Shown here one piece after another: positions 1 through 8,255 of a stretch of 64,000 nt of DNA. A program made the translations under genes and the position numbers. Numbering within the stretch: position 1 is the first letter of the stretch; each line of letters opens with the position of its first letter. The stretch comes from Dielma fastidiosa (GTDB lineage: Bacteria; Bacillota_I; Bacilli_A; Erysipelotrichales; Erysipelotrichaceae): assembly GCF_000313565.1 (NCBI RefSeq), contig NZ_HE578928.1, forward strand, positions 205,127 to 269,126. The letters are read 5' to 3'. The notes beneath the pieces are model-generated. The model worked only from the letters and a program-made list of their open reading frames with translations. It was not told the DNA's origin and did no database searches.

Positions 1-806
1 TCATAGAGTTCATAAGCTACGGCTTTACCGGCGGTATTATGCGGTAATCTGACTGCTCTTTCTAATTTCTCTGCATGATGATAAAAACGAATCGGTAAAT
101 GAACTTCTTTCTCTGTGCCTCGATAAACCATGATCCCGGATTCAAGATGATATTTGAAGAGATTGTTGCTATATTTTCCCTGTCTTCTGCCAGGTATCAG
201 CATCCGCTTTCTTCTTTCATACCAATAAGCTTCGAGATCATGATGAAGCTTCTTCCTTGAACCAAAGCAAGCGGCTCTCACACCTAAATTCAAATGATTC
301 AGCTTATCCGTTTCTCGGTTTAATTTAAAGGTCAGCAACCCGATTCTATGCTTTAACTGTTTTAGATTTGGATTAACGATCTGTACCTCATACAAATAGT
401 CTGCTTCACTAGTTTCATGTTCTTTGCTTTTTTGAATTAATTGTTCTTTCTTTTTCTGCCAGTTCTGTAAAGTTTTGTTTTCCTTACGGACCTTCTCTTT
501 GATTCTTTCAATCCGTTTAGTACATTCTTTCTTCAATCGCTGATTGATTTCAATATTACTTTTAAGCAGGGCTCTGGCTTCATGTATTGCAGATAAAGGA
601 AAGTAATCATTCGTACCATATTTTGCTTTTAACTGTTTTTGTAAAGAAACTGCATCCTTGACACCATGAAAACAAGTTAAATAGAGTTTCTTATAAGCTG
701 TATGCAGCATAGAGGTATACAGAATCAAATCTTTTTTAATACAATTAGCATCCTCTTCTGATAACTCATTATAATAGAAGCGATTTGAATAAGATAAACA
801 CTTCAT
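1..806 (-). CDS. TnpB-like (IS200/IS605 OrfB) protein, 5' part, truncated by window edge
   Basis: The reading frame is open from ATG at 804-806 to the left edge, giving 268 residues. A GGGGAGGGG ribosome site precedes the start. The N-terminal part is lysine-rich and probably coiled, with a run of K/E around residues 85-130. Around residues 180-225 it has an FGSRKKLHHDLEAYW segment followed by GRRQGKYSNN, which resembles the FGGRK...GSK region of TnpB-type proteins upstream of the RuvC domain. The RuvC residues, and any guide (omega) RNA at the 3' end, would lie outside the window. TnpB proteins are RNA-guided nucleases of IS605-like elements. The family call rests on motif resemblance only; an unrelated transposase accessory protein is possible. 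Confidence 0.6.
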   Translation of the reverse strand, partial: MKCLSYSNRFYYNELSEEDANCIKKDLILYTSMLHTAYKKLYLTCFHGVKDAVSLQKQLKAKYGTNDYFPLSAIHEARALLKSNIEINQRLKKECTKRIERIKEKVRKENKTLQNWQKKKEQLIQKSKEHETSEADYLYEVQIVNPNLKQLKHRIGLLTFKLNRETDKLNHLNLGVRAACFGSRKKLHHDLEAYWYERRKRMLIPGRRQGKYSNNLFKYHLESGIMVYRGTEKEVHLPIRFYHHAEKLERAVRLPHNTAGKAVAYELY

Positions 807-828
807 GGATGTTCCCCTCCCCTTGAAC

Positions 829-880
829 AAAAAAGCATCCACTGAGATTCGATTGATACAAAGGAAACTAGGTGATGCTT
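829..880 (-). terminator. Hairpin plus T-run upstream of the TnpB-like gene
   Basis: Read on the minus strand, AAGCATC and GATGCTT (7 bp, perfect) are separated by about 34 nt and followed by TTTTTT. It sits about 25 nt before the TnpB-like start, so it could be a read-through terminator, an attenuator, or part of a transposon end. No target-site duplication could be recognised. Confidence 0.4.
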
Positions 881-1033
881 AAGTTGAATTTAATGATTAA
901 ATAGATTGTTTTTTGTTACTTATAGTATACCATATTCACAAGAAGATTTCATCTGATTTTATCATTTTTTAGATACCTCTTCATAATGAGATATTGGCGC
1001 TTTGATGCTTGAAAATGAAATTTCCTATATAAT

Positions 1034-1073
1034 AAAAAAACAAGATGTTACAGCCCTGTGCTATATCATCTTG
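1034..1073 (-). terminator. Rho-independent terminator of the feo operon
   Basis: On the minus strand CAAGATG...CATCTTG forms a stem followed by TTTTTTT. It lies just after the small Cys-rich gene that ends the feo operon. Confidence 0.8.
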
Positions 1074-1078
1074 CATAT

Positions 1079-1231
1079 TTATTTTCTTACTTTACACTTT
1101 TTATTACATGCCGCGCAAGCATGATTACAACTGCCATCATGACAGCATGAAGGCTTTTTCCGATAGGCTCTTACTGCAGCAACAACAGCAGCTGCAATAA
1201 GCAGAAGCACAATAATATCAATCAGCTTCAT
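1079..1231 (-). CDS. FeoB-associated Cys-rich membrane protein
   Basis: A 50-residue protein starting MKLIDIIVLLL. It has one N-terminal transmembrane segment (about residues 4-22), a basic stretch (YRKK), and a tail with six cysteines (SCCHDGSCNHACAACNKKC). Its ATG overlaps the feoB stop as ATGA, so it is probably translationally coupled to feoB. Small Cys-rich single-span proteins are commonly encoded next to feoB in Bacillota. A role in handling ferrous iron at the membrane is inferred from that context. An upstream in-frame ATG at 1294 would place 21 extra residues inside feoB and is less likely. Confidence 0.8.
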   Translation of the reverse strand: MKLIDIIVLLLIAAAVVAAVRAYRKKPSCCHDGSCNHACAACNKKCKVRK

Positions 1232-3237
1232 AGCATACTCACCATATTCACAAGCTGATAGACAATAAAGGAAAATATCCAGGCTACACCACATTGCGCA
1301 AGGACCATAAACAACGCACTTTTCGCACTGCCCATTTCACGCTTGCAAGCCGCGATAGCCGCTACACACGGTGTATATAACAACGTAAAGACTAGGAAAG
1401 AAGCTGCGCTTGCGGTTGTAAATAAGGAACCTAACACAGCCGGTAAAGCCGTTGAGGTTGTATTCATCAGCACGGTTAAAGTCGATACTACCGCTTCTTT
1501 GGCAGTGAAACCAGTAATCAATGCCGTAGCTGCCCGCCAGTCACCGAAACCAAGCGGTGCGAATATTGGGGCAATCATTCTACCCACATTCGCAAGCATA
1601 CTTAATGAGCTGTCATCGACAACATTCAGCCGTGTATCAAAGCTTTGTAAGAACCAGATAATGATTGATGCCAAAAAGATAATCGTAAATGCTTTGGTCA
1701 AGAAATCCTTAGCCTTATCCCACATCAACAACAATACACTTTTAGCACTTGGCAGCCGATAGTTAGGCAGTTCCATTACGAATGGTACCGGTTCTCCCTG
1801 AAACATAGAATTTTTTAAAAGAAAAGCGCAAAGAATGCCAACCAAAATTCCTGTCGCATATAGCAAAATCATTACCAATGCCGCATTATTAGGAAAAAAG
1901 GCAGCCGTAAACATCGCATATATCGGCAGTTTTGCACTGCAGCTCATAAAGGGTGTCAAGAGAATGGTCATTCGCCGGTCTCTTTCACTCGACAACGTTC
2001 TAGTGGACATGATGGCTGGCACCGAACAGCCAAAGCCAATCAGCATCGGCACAAAGCTTCTGCCTGACAGACCTAAATGACGCAGCGGTTTATCCATAAC
2101 AAACGCAACACGCGCCATATAACCGCTATCCTCAAGAATTGATAAAAAGAAGAAGAGAATAACAATAACCGGCATAAAGGAAAGCACACTGCTCACACCA
2201 GCGAAAATTCCGTCAATGACTAAGGAATGCACGACTGGATTTAAGCCATAATTCAGCAGGAAATCAGAAACAAAAATCGTCAATGCATCAAGAGCACCGC
2301 TGAATAAATCGCTTAAGGTTGTGCCAATCACACCAAAGGTCATCCAGAATACGAAAATCATAATCAGCACAAAAGCAGGCAAAGCAAAATATTTAGATGT
2401 CAGAACATTATCGATGGCAACACTTCTCAAATATTCTTTACTTTCATGACATTTAATAACTGTATCAGCACATAATTTTTCAATAAAACAGTAACGCATA
2501 TCCGCCATCGCTGCTTCGCGATCTGTATGCAGTTCACTTTCCATTTCTTTAACACTGTGTTCAATCAATTCAATCTCGTTTTGACTAAGCGCCAGCGACT
2601 CCTGCATTGGCATATCTCCCTCAACAAGCTTCGTTGCCGCGAATCTAACCGGTACACCGATACGCTCTGCGTGATCCTCAATCACATGACATACCGCATG
2701 AATACAGCGGTGCATCGCGCCCGTACAGAAATCAACCCGAGCCGGCAAAATCTTTTGTTTTGCTACTTTGAAGGCAACCTCAATCAATTCATCGATACCT
2801 TCATTTTTACTCGCAGAGATAGGCACACAGGGTACACCTAGTTTTTCTGCGAAAGCCTTTATTTTAATCGTACCGCCATTAGCACTTACTTCATCCATCA
2901 TATTCAAAGCCAGCACCATCGGGATACGCAGTTCCATCAGCTGCAGACTTAAGTAAAGATTACGTTCAATATTTGTCGCATCCAAGATATTAATAATCGC
3001 GTCAGGATGCTGATCAAGCAAAAAATCACGAGTTACGATTTCTTCAGAAGTATAGGGAGATAATGAATAAATACCCGGTAAATCCACCACTGTACTTTCC
3101 TTGTGATTACGAATCAAACCATCCTTGCGGTCTACCGTAACACCAGGAAAATTTCCAACATGCTGATTTGAACCTGTCAGCTGATTGAAAAGTGTTGTCT
3201 TACCGCAGTTCTGATTACCGGCGAGTGCAAAAATCAT
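1228..3237 (-). CDS. feoB: Ferrous iron transport protein B
   Basis: The 669-residue GTPase-permease for Fe(II) uptake sits in the cytoplasmic membrane. The N-terminal G domain shows the P-loop GNQNCGKTT, then DLPG (G3), NMMD (G4) and SAS (G5). The membrane part carries the FeoB motifs GFGCSVPAIMSTR and SCSAKLPIY and about eight or more hydrophobic segments. I chose ATG at 3237 because AGGTG stands about 7 nt upstream; a GTG three codons earlier (3246) is also open. The start lies inside the end of feoA (23-nt overlap), so feoA-feoB-Cys-rich partner form one operon. Length is close to other FeoB proteins. Confidence 0.95.
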   Translation of the reverse strand: MIFALAGNQNCGKTTLFNQLTGSNQHVGNFPGVTVDRKDGLIRNHKESTVVDLPGIYSLSPYTSEEIVTRDFLLDQHPDAIINILDATNIERNLYLSLQLMELRIPMVLALNMMDEVSANGGTIKIKAFAEKLGVPCVPISASKNEGIDELIEVAFKVAKQKILPARVDFCTGAMHRCIHAVCHVIEDHAERIGVPVRFAATKLVEGDMPMQESLALSQNEIELIEHSVKEMESELHTDREAAMADMRYCFIEKLCADTVIKCHESKEYLRSVAIDNVLTSKYFALPAFVLIMIFVFWMTFGVIGTTLSDLFSGALDALTIFVSDFLLNYGLNPVVHSLVIDGIFAGVSSVLSFMPVIVILFFFLSILEDSGYMARVAFVMDKPLRHLGLSGRSFVPMLIGFGCSVPAIMSTRTLSSERDRRMTILLTPFMSCSAKLPIYAMFTAAFFPNNAALVMILLYATGILVGILCAFLLKNSMFQGEPVPFVMELPNYRLPSAKSVLLLMWDKAKDFLTKAFTIIFLASIIIWFLQSFDTRLNVVDDSSLSMLANVGRMIAPIFAPLGFGDWRAATALITGFTAKEAVVSTLTVLMNTTSTALPAVLGSLFTTASAASFLVFTLLYTPCVAAIAACKREMGSAKSALFMVLAQCGVAWIFSFIVYQLVNMVSML

Positions 3238-3463
3238 CGCTGTCACCTACAACTTCTATTTTCTTCGCATCATCAATACGAATCGTTAAATTATATCCAC
3301 GCAGCCGTATTTCAATTGGATCACCCATCGGCGCTATTTTATGCAGCTGCACGGTCGTTCCCGGTGTGATACCCATATCAAGCAAATGTCTGCGCAGCGC
3401 CCCTTCACCATTTACAGCACCAACAATTGCGCTGCTGCCAACCTCTATCTCATTTAAAGTCAT
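3215..3463 (-). CDS. feoA: Ferrous iron transport protein A
   Basis: An 82-residue SH3-like protein with the FeoA pattern GALRRHLLDMGITPGTTV, then GDPIEIRLRGYNLTIR. It is the small cytoplasmic partner of FeoB, and its 3' end overlaps the feoB start. The ribosome site (AGAGG, plus strand CCTCT) lies just before the ATG at 3461-3463. It is the first gene of the operon. Confidence 0.92.
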   Translation of the reverse strand: MTLNEIEVGSSAIVGAVNGEGALRRHLLDMGITPGTTVQLHKIAPMGDPIEIRLRGYNLTIRIDDAKKIEVVGDSDDFCTRR

Positions 3464-3486
3464 AACTACACCTCTTTTGAATGTTA

Positions 3487-3512
3487 TCTTTATCTAACAT
3501 GATAATGTTATC
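3487..3512 (-). promoter_or_regulatory. Candidate metal-regulator operator upstream of feoA
   Basis: TAACAT-GATA-ATGTTA at 3495-3510 is a perfect 6-bp palindrome with a 4-nt centre, flanked by further TTATC/GATAA-like hexamers. This is reminiscent of a Fur-type box and lies 24-49 bp upstream of feoA. Which regulator binds (Fur, DtxR-like or other) cannot be read from the sequence. Confidence 0.45.
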
Positions 3513-3613
3513 GCAGAGTAACCACCATGTCAATAGTAAGCAAAGAATAAACCAATAAAAGCACTTTCATTGTCATCAATGGCGGAGAAAATCGTTTTCA
3601 AAGCGTTACACAA

Positions 3614-3643
3614 TAAAAAAGCCATATCCGTCAGGATACAGCC
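3614..3643 (-). terminator. Terminator of the aromatic operon
   Basis: On the minus strand GCTGTATCC-TGAC-GGATATGGC forms a 9-bp stem with two G-T pairs, followed by TTTTTT. It lies just after tyrA, the last gene of the aro operon. Confidence 0.75.
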
Positions 3644-3654
3644 TTGCGTCAAAT

Positions 3655-4506
3655 CTATTTATCGAAATACTTACGGCGCTTTGTCGATTGGATAAATTTC
3701 TGTTTCATGCCATCAACATCCTCAGCCATCAGCTTTTGTTTAAAATCATTAATCTCATCGACAAAAGCCGTAATCTCATTTACCAATACATCCTTGTTCA
3801 TCAAAAACAGCTCAGTCCACAGATTTTCATTGATTTTAGCAATGCGGGTTAAATCACGGAAGCTGTCACCGGTATATTCCTTTAGATGCGAGTTGTCATT
3901 GGCATTCATTAATGAAACAGCGATGACATGCGTCAGCTGTGATAAGTAGCCAATCATTTCATCATGTTTTTCCGGTGTAAGAATACAGATATTGTTGAAG
4001 CGCAGTTCAATCCCAAATTCATAGAGAAAATCAATCGCTGCCTGTGTGTTCTTTGATGTCGGCGTTATGATGAGATTCGCTGGTAAAAAGATAGAAGGAT
4101 CTGCAAATTGCACACCGCTGACTTCCTTACCGGCCATTGGATGACTGCCGATAAACTCACAGTCTTCACGCAGCAATTCCTGAATCTTATAGATAATACT
4201 GCATTTTACACCTGTTACATCCGTAATCAAGGCATTCTTTTTGAAGTATTGCTGATTCTCGCTGATCCAGCCAACGATGGTTTTGGGATATAATCCAGAT
4301 ATAATCACATCAGCTTGGCTGATTAAATTAGGATCTGCAGTTGCCGCACCCTCATCAATGATGCCTTTTTCTAACGCGTAGTTGATGGAAGCTTCGTTAA
4401 TATCGATAGCTGAAACGATATGGCCTCTTTTTTTAAGACCCATTGCGTAGCTGCCGCCTAATAAACCAAGTCCGATGATCAAAAATCTTTTCTTTTTATC
4501 AATCAT
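3655..4506 (-). CDS. tyrA: Prephenate dehydrogenase
   Basis: A 283-residue NAD(P)-dependent enzyme that oxidatively decarboxylates prephenate to 4-hydroxyphenylpyruvate, the tyrosine branch. The Rossmann motif GLGLLGGSYA is near residues 12-21. The family motif GSHPMAGKEVSG and the C-terminal helical dimer region follow. No ACT domain is present, so allosteric control by tyrosine through such a domain is not expected. ATG at 4506 is preferred (AAAGGTG upstream); a GTG at 4515 is also open. The start overlaps the end of aroA, and this is the last gene of the aro operon. Confidence 0.92.
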   Translation of the reverse strand: MIDKKKRFLIIGLGLLGGSYAMGLKKRGHIVSAIDINEASINYALEKGIIDEGAATADPNLISQADVIISGLYPKTIVGWISENQQYFKKNALITDVTGVKCSIIYKIQELLREDCEFIGSHPMAGKEVSGVQFADPSIFLPANLIITPTSKNTQAAIDFLYEFGIELRFNNICILTPEKHDEMIGYLSQLTHVIAVSLMNANDNSHLKEYTGDSFRDLTRIAKINENLWTELFLMNKDVLVNEITAFVDEINDFKQKLMAEDVDGMKQKFIQSTKRRKYFDK

Positions 4507-5767
4507 GAAACTCACTCACCTTTATCATTACCTTACGGCAGTCATTGAAGAATGCCGGATAACTCTTCTCAATATACTCCGCTTCATCAATAACTACCTC
4601 ATGATCCGCAATCGCAGCCGCTACTGTCAATGCCATCACAATGCGGTGATCCTTCCAGCCGCTGAGCGCATCAGGCGTCTGTGTCATGCCGCCATTAATG
4701 ATGATTTCATCTTCACTGCTGCTGATATCGCAGCCAAATTTGCGAAGTTCTGTTTCCATCGCTAAAATCCGATCACTTTCCTTGATTCTCAGCCGACCGG
4801 CATTATAAATCTTAGTACAGCCTTGGGACGCCATGGCAAGCGTACAGACAATAGGGCCAAGATCCGGACAATTATGCAGATCAATATCATGGGCATGCGG
4901 TTCACCTTTGCATACATGATAACCGCCTTCAATCTCTTTAACAGTGATGCCGAAATCCTTAATAATCTCAAGAATCTGCTTATCTCCCTGCAAAGAATCA
5001 TGGCGTACACCTAAAATATCTAAATCATGATTGATCGCTGCCATTACCGCAAAGAAAGCAAATTGTGAAAAATCACCTTCCACCGCCGTATCATGGGCAT
5101 GATAATGCTGATTACCCTTAATATATAATGTATTTTCATCCTCAAAGCTGACTTTCACACCAAACTCTTCCAGCATCTGCATCGTCAGCAGCACATAGCT
5201 TTTAGATTCAAATGTATTTTCAATATGAATCCTTGAATCATCCTCAAGCAGCGGCAGAATGAATAACAAGCCGCTGATAAACTGCGAAGATACATTTCCC
5301 GGCAAAGTATAATTACCTGGTTTCAGTGCTCCTTCAATGGTGATTGAATGCTCATCCTGTTCATAGAAACAGCCCTGAGCTTTAAATAAGTCCTCGTAAA
5401 TCTTCTGCGGACGTTTCAAGAGACGATTTTTGCCGGTAAAGCTAACCCTCTGTCCAGTCGCGGCAAAGAGGGGAATAAAGAAACGCAGGGTAGAGCCTGA
5501 TTCATTGCAGTTTATTACAGACGCATTCAAGTGATTAAAATCCTTAATGCCGTTTATTTTTAAGCTATGCTCATAGCATTCAATTTCTGCGCCTAAAGCG
5601 CGCATCCCTTCAATTGTTGTCTGTACATCCACAGAATAAGCAATATTGTCAATGTGTGAAACTCCCGGTGCCAGACAGGCGCAAAGAATCGCGCGGTGAC
5701 TCATGCTTTTGCTTGGCGGTATCTTTACACTGCCGCTGCAAGCGGAAGGTGTTACCGTCACTTTCAT
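4499..5767 (-). CDS. aroA: 3-phosphoshikimate 1-carboxyvinyltransferase (EPSP synthase)
   Basis: A 422-residue enzyme that joins shikimate-3-phosphate and PEP. It shows the shikimate-phosphate binding PPSKSMSHRA near the N terminus, the ESGSTLRFF motif (usual form GNSGTTxR), and near the C terminus RIKESDRI and GWKDHRIVMAL. These are the standard two-domain family signatures and the length is normal. The start is one base after the stop of the second DAHP synthase gene, so coupling is expected. The glyphosate-sensitivity class cannot be stated with certainty. Confidence 0.95.
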   Translation of the reverse strand: MKVTVTPSACSGSVKIPPSKSMSHRAILCACLAPGVSHIDNIAYSVDVQTTIEGMRALGAEIECYEHSLKINGIKDFNHLNASVINCNESGSTLRFFIPLFAATGQRVSFTGKNRLLKRPQKIYEDLFKAQGCFYEQDEHSITIEGALKPGNYTLPGNVSSQFISGLLFILPLLEDDSRIHIENTFESKSYVLLTMQMLEEFGVKVSFEDENTLYIKGNQHYHAHDTAVEGDFSQFAFFAVMAAINHDLDILGVRHDSLQGDKQILEIIKDFGITVKEIEGGYHVCKGEPHAHDIDLHNCPDLGPIVCTLAMASQGCTKIYNAGRLRIKESDRILAMETELRKFGCDISSSEDEIIINGGMTQTPDALSGWKDHRIVMALTVAAAIADHEVVIDEAEYIEKSYPAFFNDCRKVMIKVSEFHD

Positions 5768-5768
5768 C

Positions 5769-6785
5769 TTACAGATCCCTGCCGATCACTTGCGCGATCG
5801 CACGGCCTTTCTTAATTACATTCGCGAATTTCTCTGGTTTCAATGACTGCGCACCATCACTCCATGCGCATTCAGGGTTATCATGCACCTCAATAATCAA
5901 ACCATCGGCACCTGCCGCAATTGCAGCTAAGCTCATTGATTCAATTAATTTCCAATTACCAGTCGCATGTGACGGATCAATAATAATTGGCAGATGTGTC
6001 TTTTCCTTAATAATAGGCACAACACTTAAATCCAAAGTATTTCTGGTATATTTTTCAAAAGTACGAATACCGCGTTCACATAAGATAACATTTTCATTAC
6101 CGCCGGCCATGATATATTCGGCTGACATGATCCATTCTTCAATTGTGTTAGCTAAACCGCGCTTTAATAAAATTGGCTTCTTAGTTTTACCTACCGCTTT
6201 CAGTAAAGAGAAGTTCTGCATATTTCTCGCACCGATTTGAATAATGTCTACATTTTCCACAAATTCATCGATATGCTCGGCATCCATCAATTCACTGACA
6301 ATTGGCAGTCCTGTGCGTTTTCTCGCTTCTGCCATAGCCCGGATGCCCTCACTTTCAAGGCCTTGGAACGCATAAGGTGAAGTTCTTGGCTTATAAGCAC
6401 CGCCGCGCAGCATAGTACCACCGGCATCCTTGACTTCCTGTGCAATGCGGCAGATCTGATCCTCACCCTCAACGGAGCATGGACCGCCGATAATCACAAT
6501 TTTTTCATTGCCGCCAATCTTAATGCCAGCCGCTTCTACAATTGTATCTTCTGGATGGAAAAGACGGTTTGCTTTTTTATAAGGTGCCGCAATGCGGGTA
6601 ACATCCTCAATCCATGGATTTGCTTTAATGATTTTTTCATCCAATGAGGTAGTATCTCCAATCAAACCTAAAATATGGTAATTGCTGCCCTGTGAGTTAT
6701 TAACTTGAAAGCCTCTGTCTTCATAAGACTTAATAATTCGTTCAACTTCATTTTTCGGTGTATCTTTTTTTAATGTAATAATCAT
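5769..6785 (-). CDS. aroF: DAHP synthase, type with N-terminal ferredoxin-like domain (copy 2 of tandem pair)
   Basis: A 338-residue enzyme that condenses PEP and erythrose-4-phosphate, the first step of the shikimate pathway. Residues 1-70 form the ferredoxin-like regulatory domain. The TIM barrel follows with IGGPCSVEG, RGGAYKPRTSPYAFQG, LLKRG, ERGIRTFE and DPSHATG. It is about 80% identical to its upstream neighbour by hand count: about 50% over the first 50 residues and about 85% over the rest. In this family the N-terminal domain binds the feedback amino acid, so the two copies may answer to different end products (inference). GGGGG precedes the ATG. Confidence 0.93.
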   Translation of the reverse strand: MIITLKKDTPKNEVERIIKSYEDRGFQVNNSQGSNYHILGLIGDTTSLDEKIIKANPWIEDVTRIAAPYKKANRLFHPEDTIVEAAGIKIGGNEKIVIIGGPCSVEGEDQICRIAQEVKDAGGTMLRGGAYKPRTSPYAFQGLESEGIRAMAEARKRTGLPIVSELMDAEHIDEFVENVDIIQIGARNMQNFSLLKAVGKTKKPILLKRGLANTIEEWIMSAEYIMAGGNENVILCERGIRTFEKYTRNTLDLSVVPIIKEKTHLPIIIDPSHATGNWKLIESMSLAAIAAGADGLIIEVHDNPECAWSDGAQSLKPEKFANVIKKGRAIAQVIGRDL

Positions 6786-6798
6786 AATTTATCCCCCT

Positions 6799-7815
6799 CT
6801 AGATATCACGGCCAATAACTTTGGCAATCGCTCTTCCTTTTTCAACAACCTGTTTAAATTTAGCTGGCTTTAATGACTGCGCGCCATCACTCCATGCGCA
6901 TTCTGGATTGTCATGAACCTCTATAATCAAGCCGTCAGCACCTGCCGCAATTGCCGCAAGGCTCATTGACTCAACAAGATCCCAGTCACCGGTCGCATGT
7001 GATGGATCGATGATGATCGGCAGATGGCTCTTGCGCTTAATGATTGGCACAACACTCAGATCTAATGTATTTCTTGTATATTTTTCAAATGTACGGATAC
7101 CGCGTTCACATAAGATGACATTCTCATTGCCGCCGGACATAATGTATTCCGCTGACATCAGCCATTCTTCAATCGTATTACTCAAGCCGCGCTTTAATAA
7201 GATCGGTTTGCGGATCATACCCAGTGCTTTCAATAAATCAAAGTTCTGCATATTGCGGGCGCCTACTTGAATCAGATCGACATTTTCAACAAATTCATCA
7301 ATCTTATCCACACCCATAATTTCTGAAACAATTGGCAGACCTGTACGCTTTCTGGCTTCAACCATATCCTGAATGCCCTCACTGCCTAAACCCTGGAACG
7401 CGTAAGGCGAAGTTCTTGGCTTATACGCACCGCCTCTTAGCATTACACCGCCGGCATCTTTAACCTCTTGAGCTATACGGCAGATTTGATCCTCACCTTC
7501 CACAGAACATGGGCCGCCGATTACAACAATATTTTCCTTGCCGCCGATCTTAATCCCTGCGACATCCACCACTGTATCTTCCGGATGAAACAGGCGGTTT
7601 ACCTTTTTATAAGGTGCCGCAATGCGGGTAACCTGTTCAATCCATGGATTCGCACGAACAATTTTTTCATCAACAATCGTTGTATCGCCGACAATACCAA
7701 ATACGTTATAATCAACACCGCGGATCAGATTGACTTCCAATCCCTTATCTTCAAATTCCTTAATAATTTTATCAATTTCTGCCTGTGGGGCGCCCTTTTT
7801 ACAAGTAATAATCAT
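6799..7815 (-). CDS. aroF: DAHP synthase, type with N-terminal ferredoxin-like domain (copy 1 of tandem pair)
   Basis: 338 residues, the same length and architecture as the adjacent copy. All barrel motifs are intact (GGPCSVEGED, GGAYKPRTSPYAFQG, CERGIRTFEKYTRN, IIIDPSHATG), so both copies should be catalytically active. The ATG overlaps the aroQ stop by 4 nt (ATGA) and has AAAGGAG upstream. The duplicates are separated by only 13 nt. Divergence is concentrated in the N-terminal regulatory domain. Confidence 0.93.
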   Translation of the reverse strand: MIITCKKGAPQAEIDKIIKEFEDKGLEVNLIRGVDYNVFGIVGDTTIVDEKIVRANPWIEQVTRIAAPYKKVNRLFHPEDTVVDVAGIKIGGKENIVVIGGPCSVEGEDQICRIAQEVKDAGGVMLRGGAYKPRTSPYAFQGLGSEGIQDMVEARKRTGLPIVSEIMGVDKIDEFVENVDLIQVGARNMQNFDLLKALGMIRKPILLKRGLSNTIEEWLMSAEYIMSGGNENVILCERGIRTFEKYTRNTLDLSVVPIIKRKSHLPIIIDPSHATGDWDLVESMSLAAIAAGADGLIIEVHDNPECAWSDGAQSLKPAKFKQVVEKGRAIAKVIGRDI

Positions 7816-8255
7816 GATTCTTTCTCCTTTAATTTTTCAATCAATATTTCTATCGCATGCTTATATCCCTGAATTCCTTCACCGGTAATCGTTTTGAAGC
7901 AAGCCAATCCCGGATATGAAATCTGTCTGAATGCTTCACGGCTTTCAACTTTAGAAATATGTACCTCTACCGCTGGGATACCCACTGCCTTTAATGCATC
8001 AAGAATGGCAATGCTTGTATGCGTATAAGCCGCTGGATTGATTACAATACCATCAATTTTACCATAGGCTTCCTGAATCCTGTCAACCAATGCACCTTCG
8101 TGATTGCTCTGATAGAATTCTACCAGCACTTGATGCTCATCGCAAGTTTTCTGACATAAATCAAGCAATGCCTGATAGCTTTCACTTCCATAAATACCCG
8201 GTTCTCGGATACCAACCATATTGATATTCGGGCCATTAATTACAAGTAACTTCAT
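7812..8255 (-). CDS. aroQ: Type II 3-dehydroquinate dehydratase
   Basis: A 147-residue enzyme that dehydrates 3-dehydroquinate to 3-dehydroshikimate. Type II signatures are NGPNINMVGIREPGIYG at the N terminus with the catalytic Tyr, FYQSNHEG, INPAAYTHTS, and EVHISKVESREAFR with the catalytic His. ATG at 8255 has AAGGAG upstream; one codon earlier there is an in-frame TTG. The first 20 nt overlap the end of the aroE-aroK gene. Confidence 0.93.
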   Translation of the reverse strand: MKLLVINGPNINMVGIREPGIYGSESYQALLDLCQKTCDEHQVLVEFYQSNHEGALVDRIQEAYGKIDGIVINPAAYTHTSIAILDALKAVGIPAVEVHISKVESREAFRQISYPGLACFKTITGEGIQGYKHAIEILIEKLKEKES

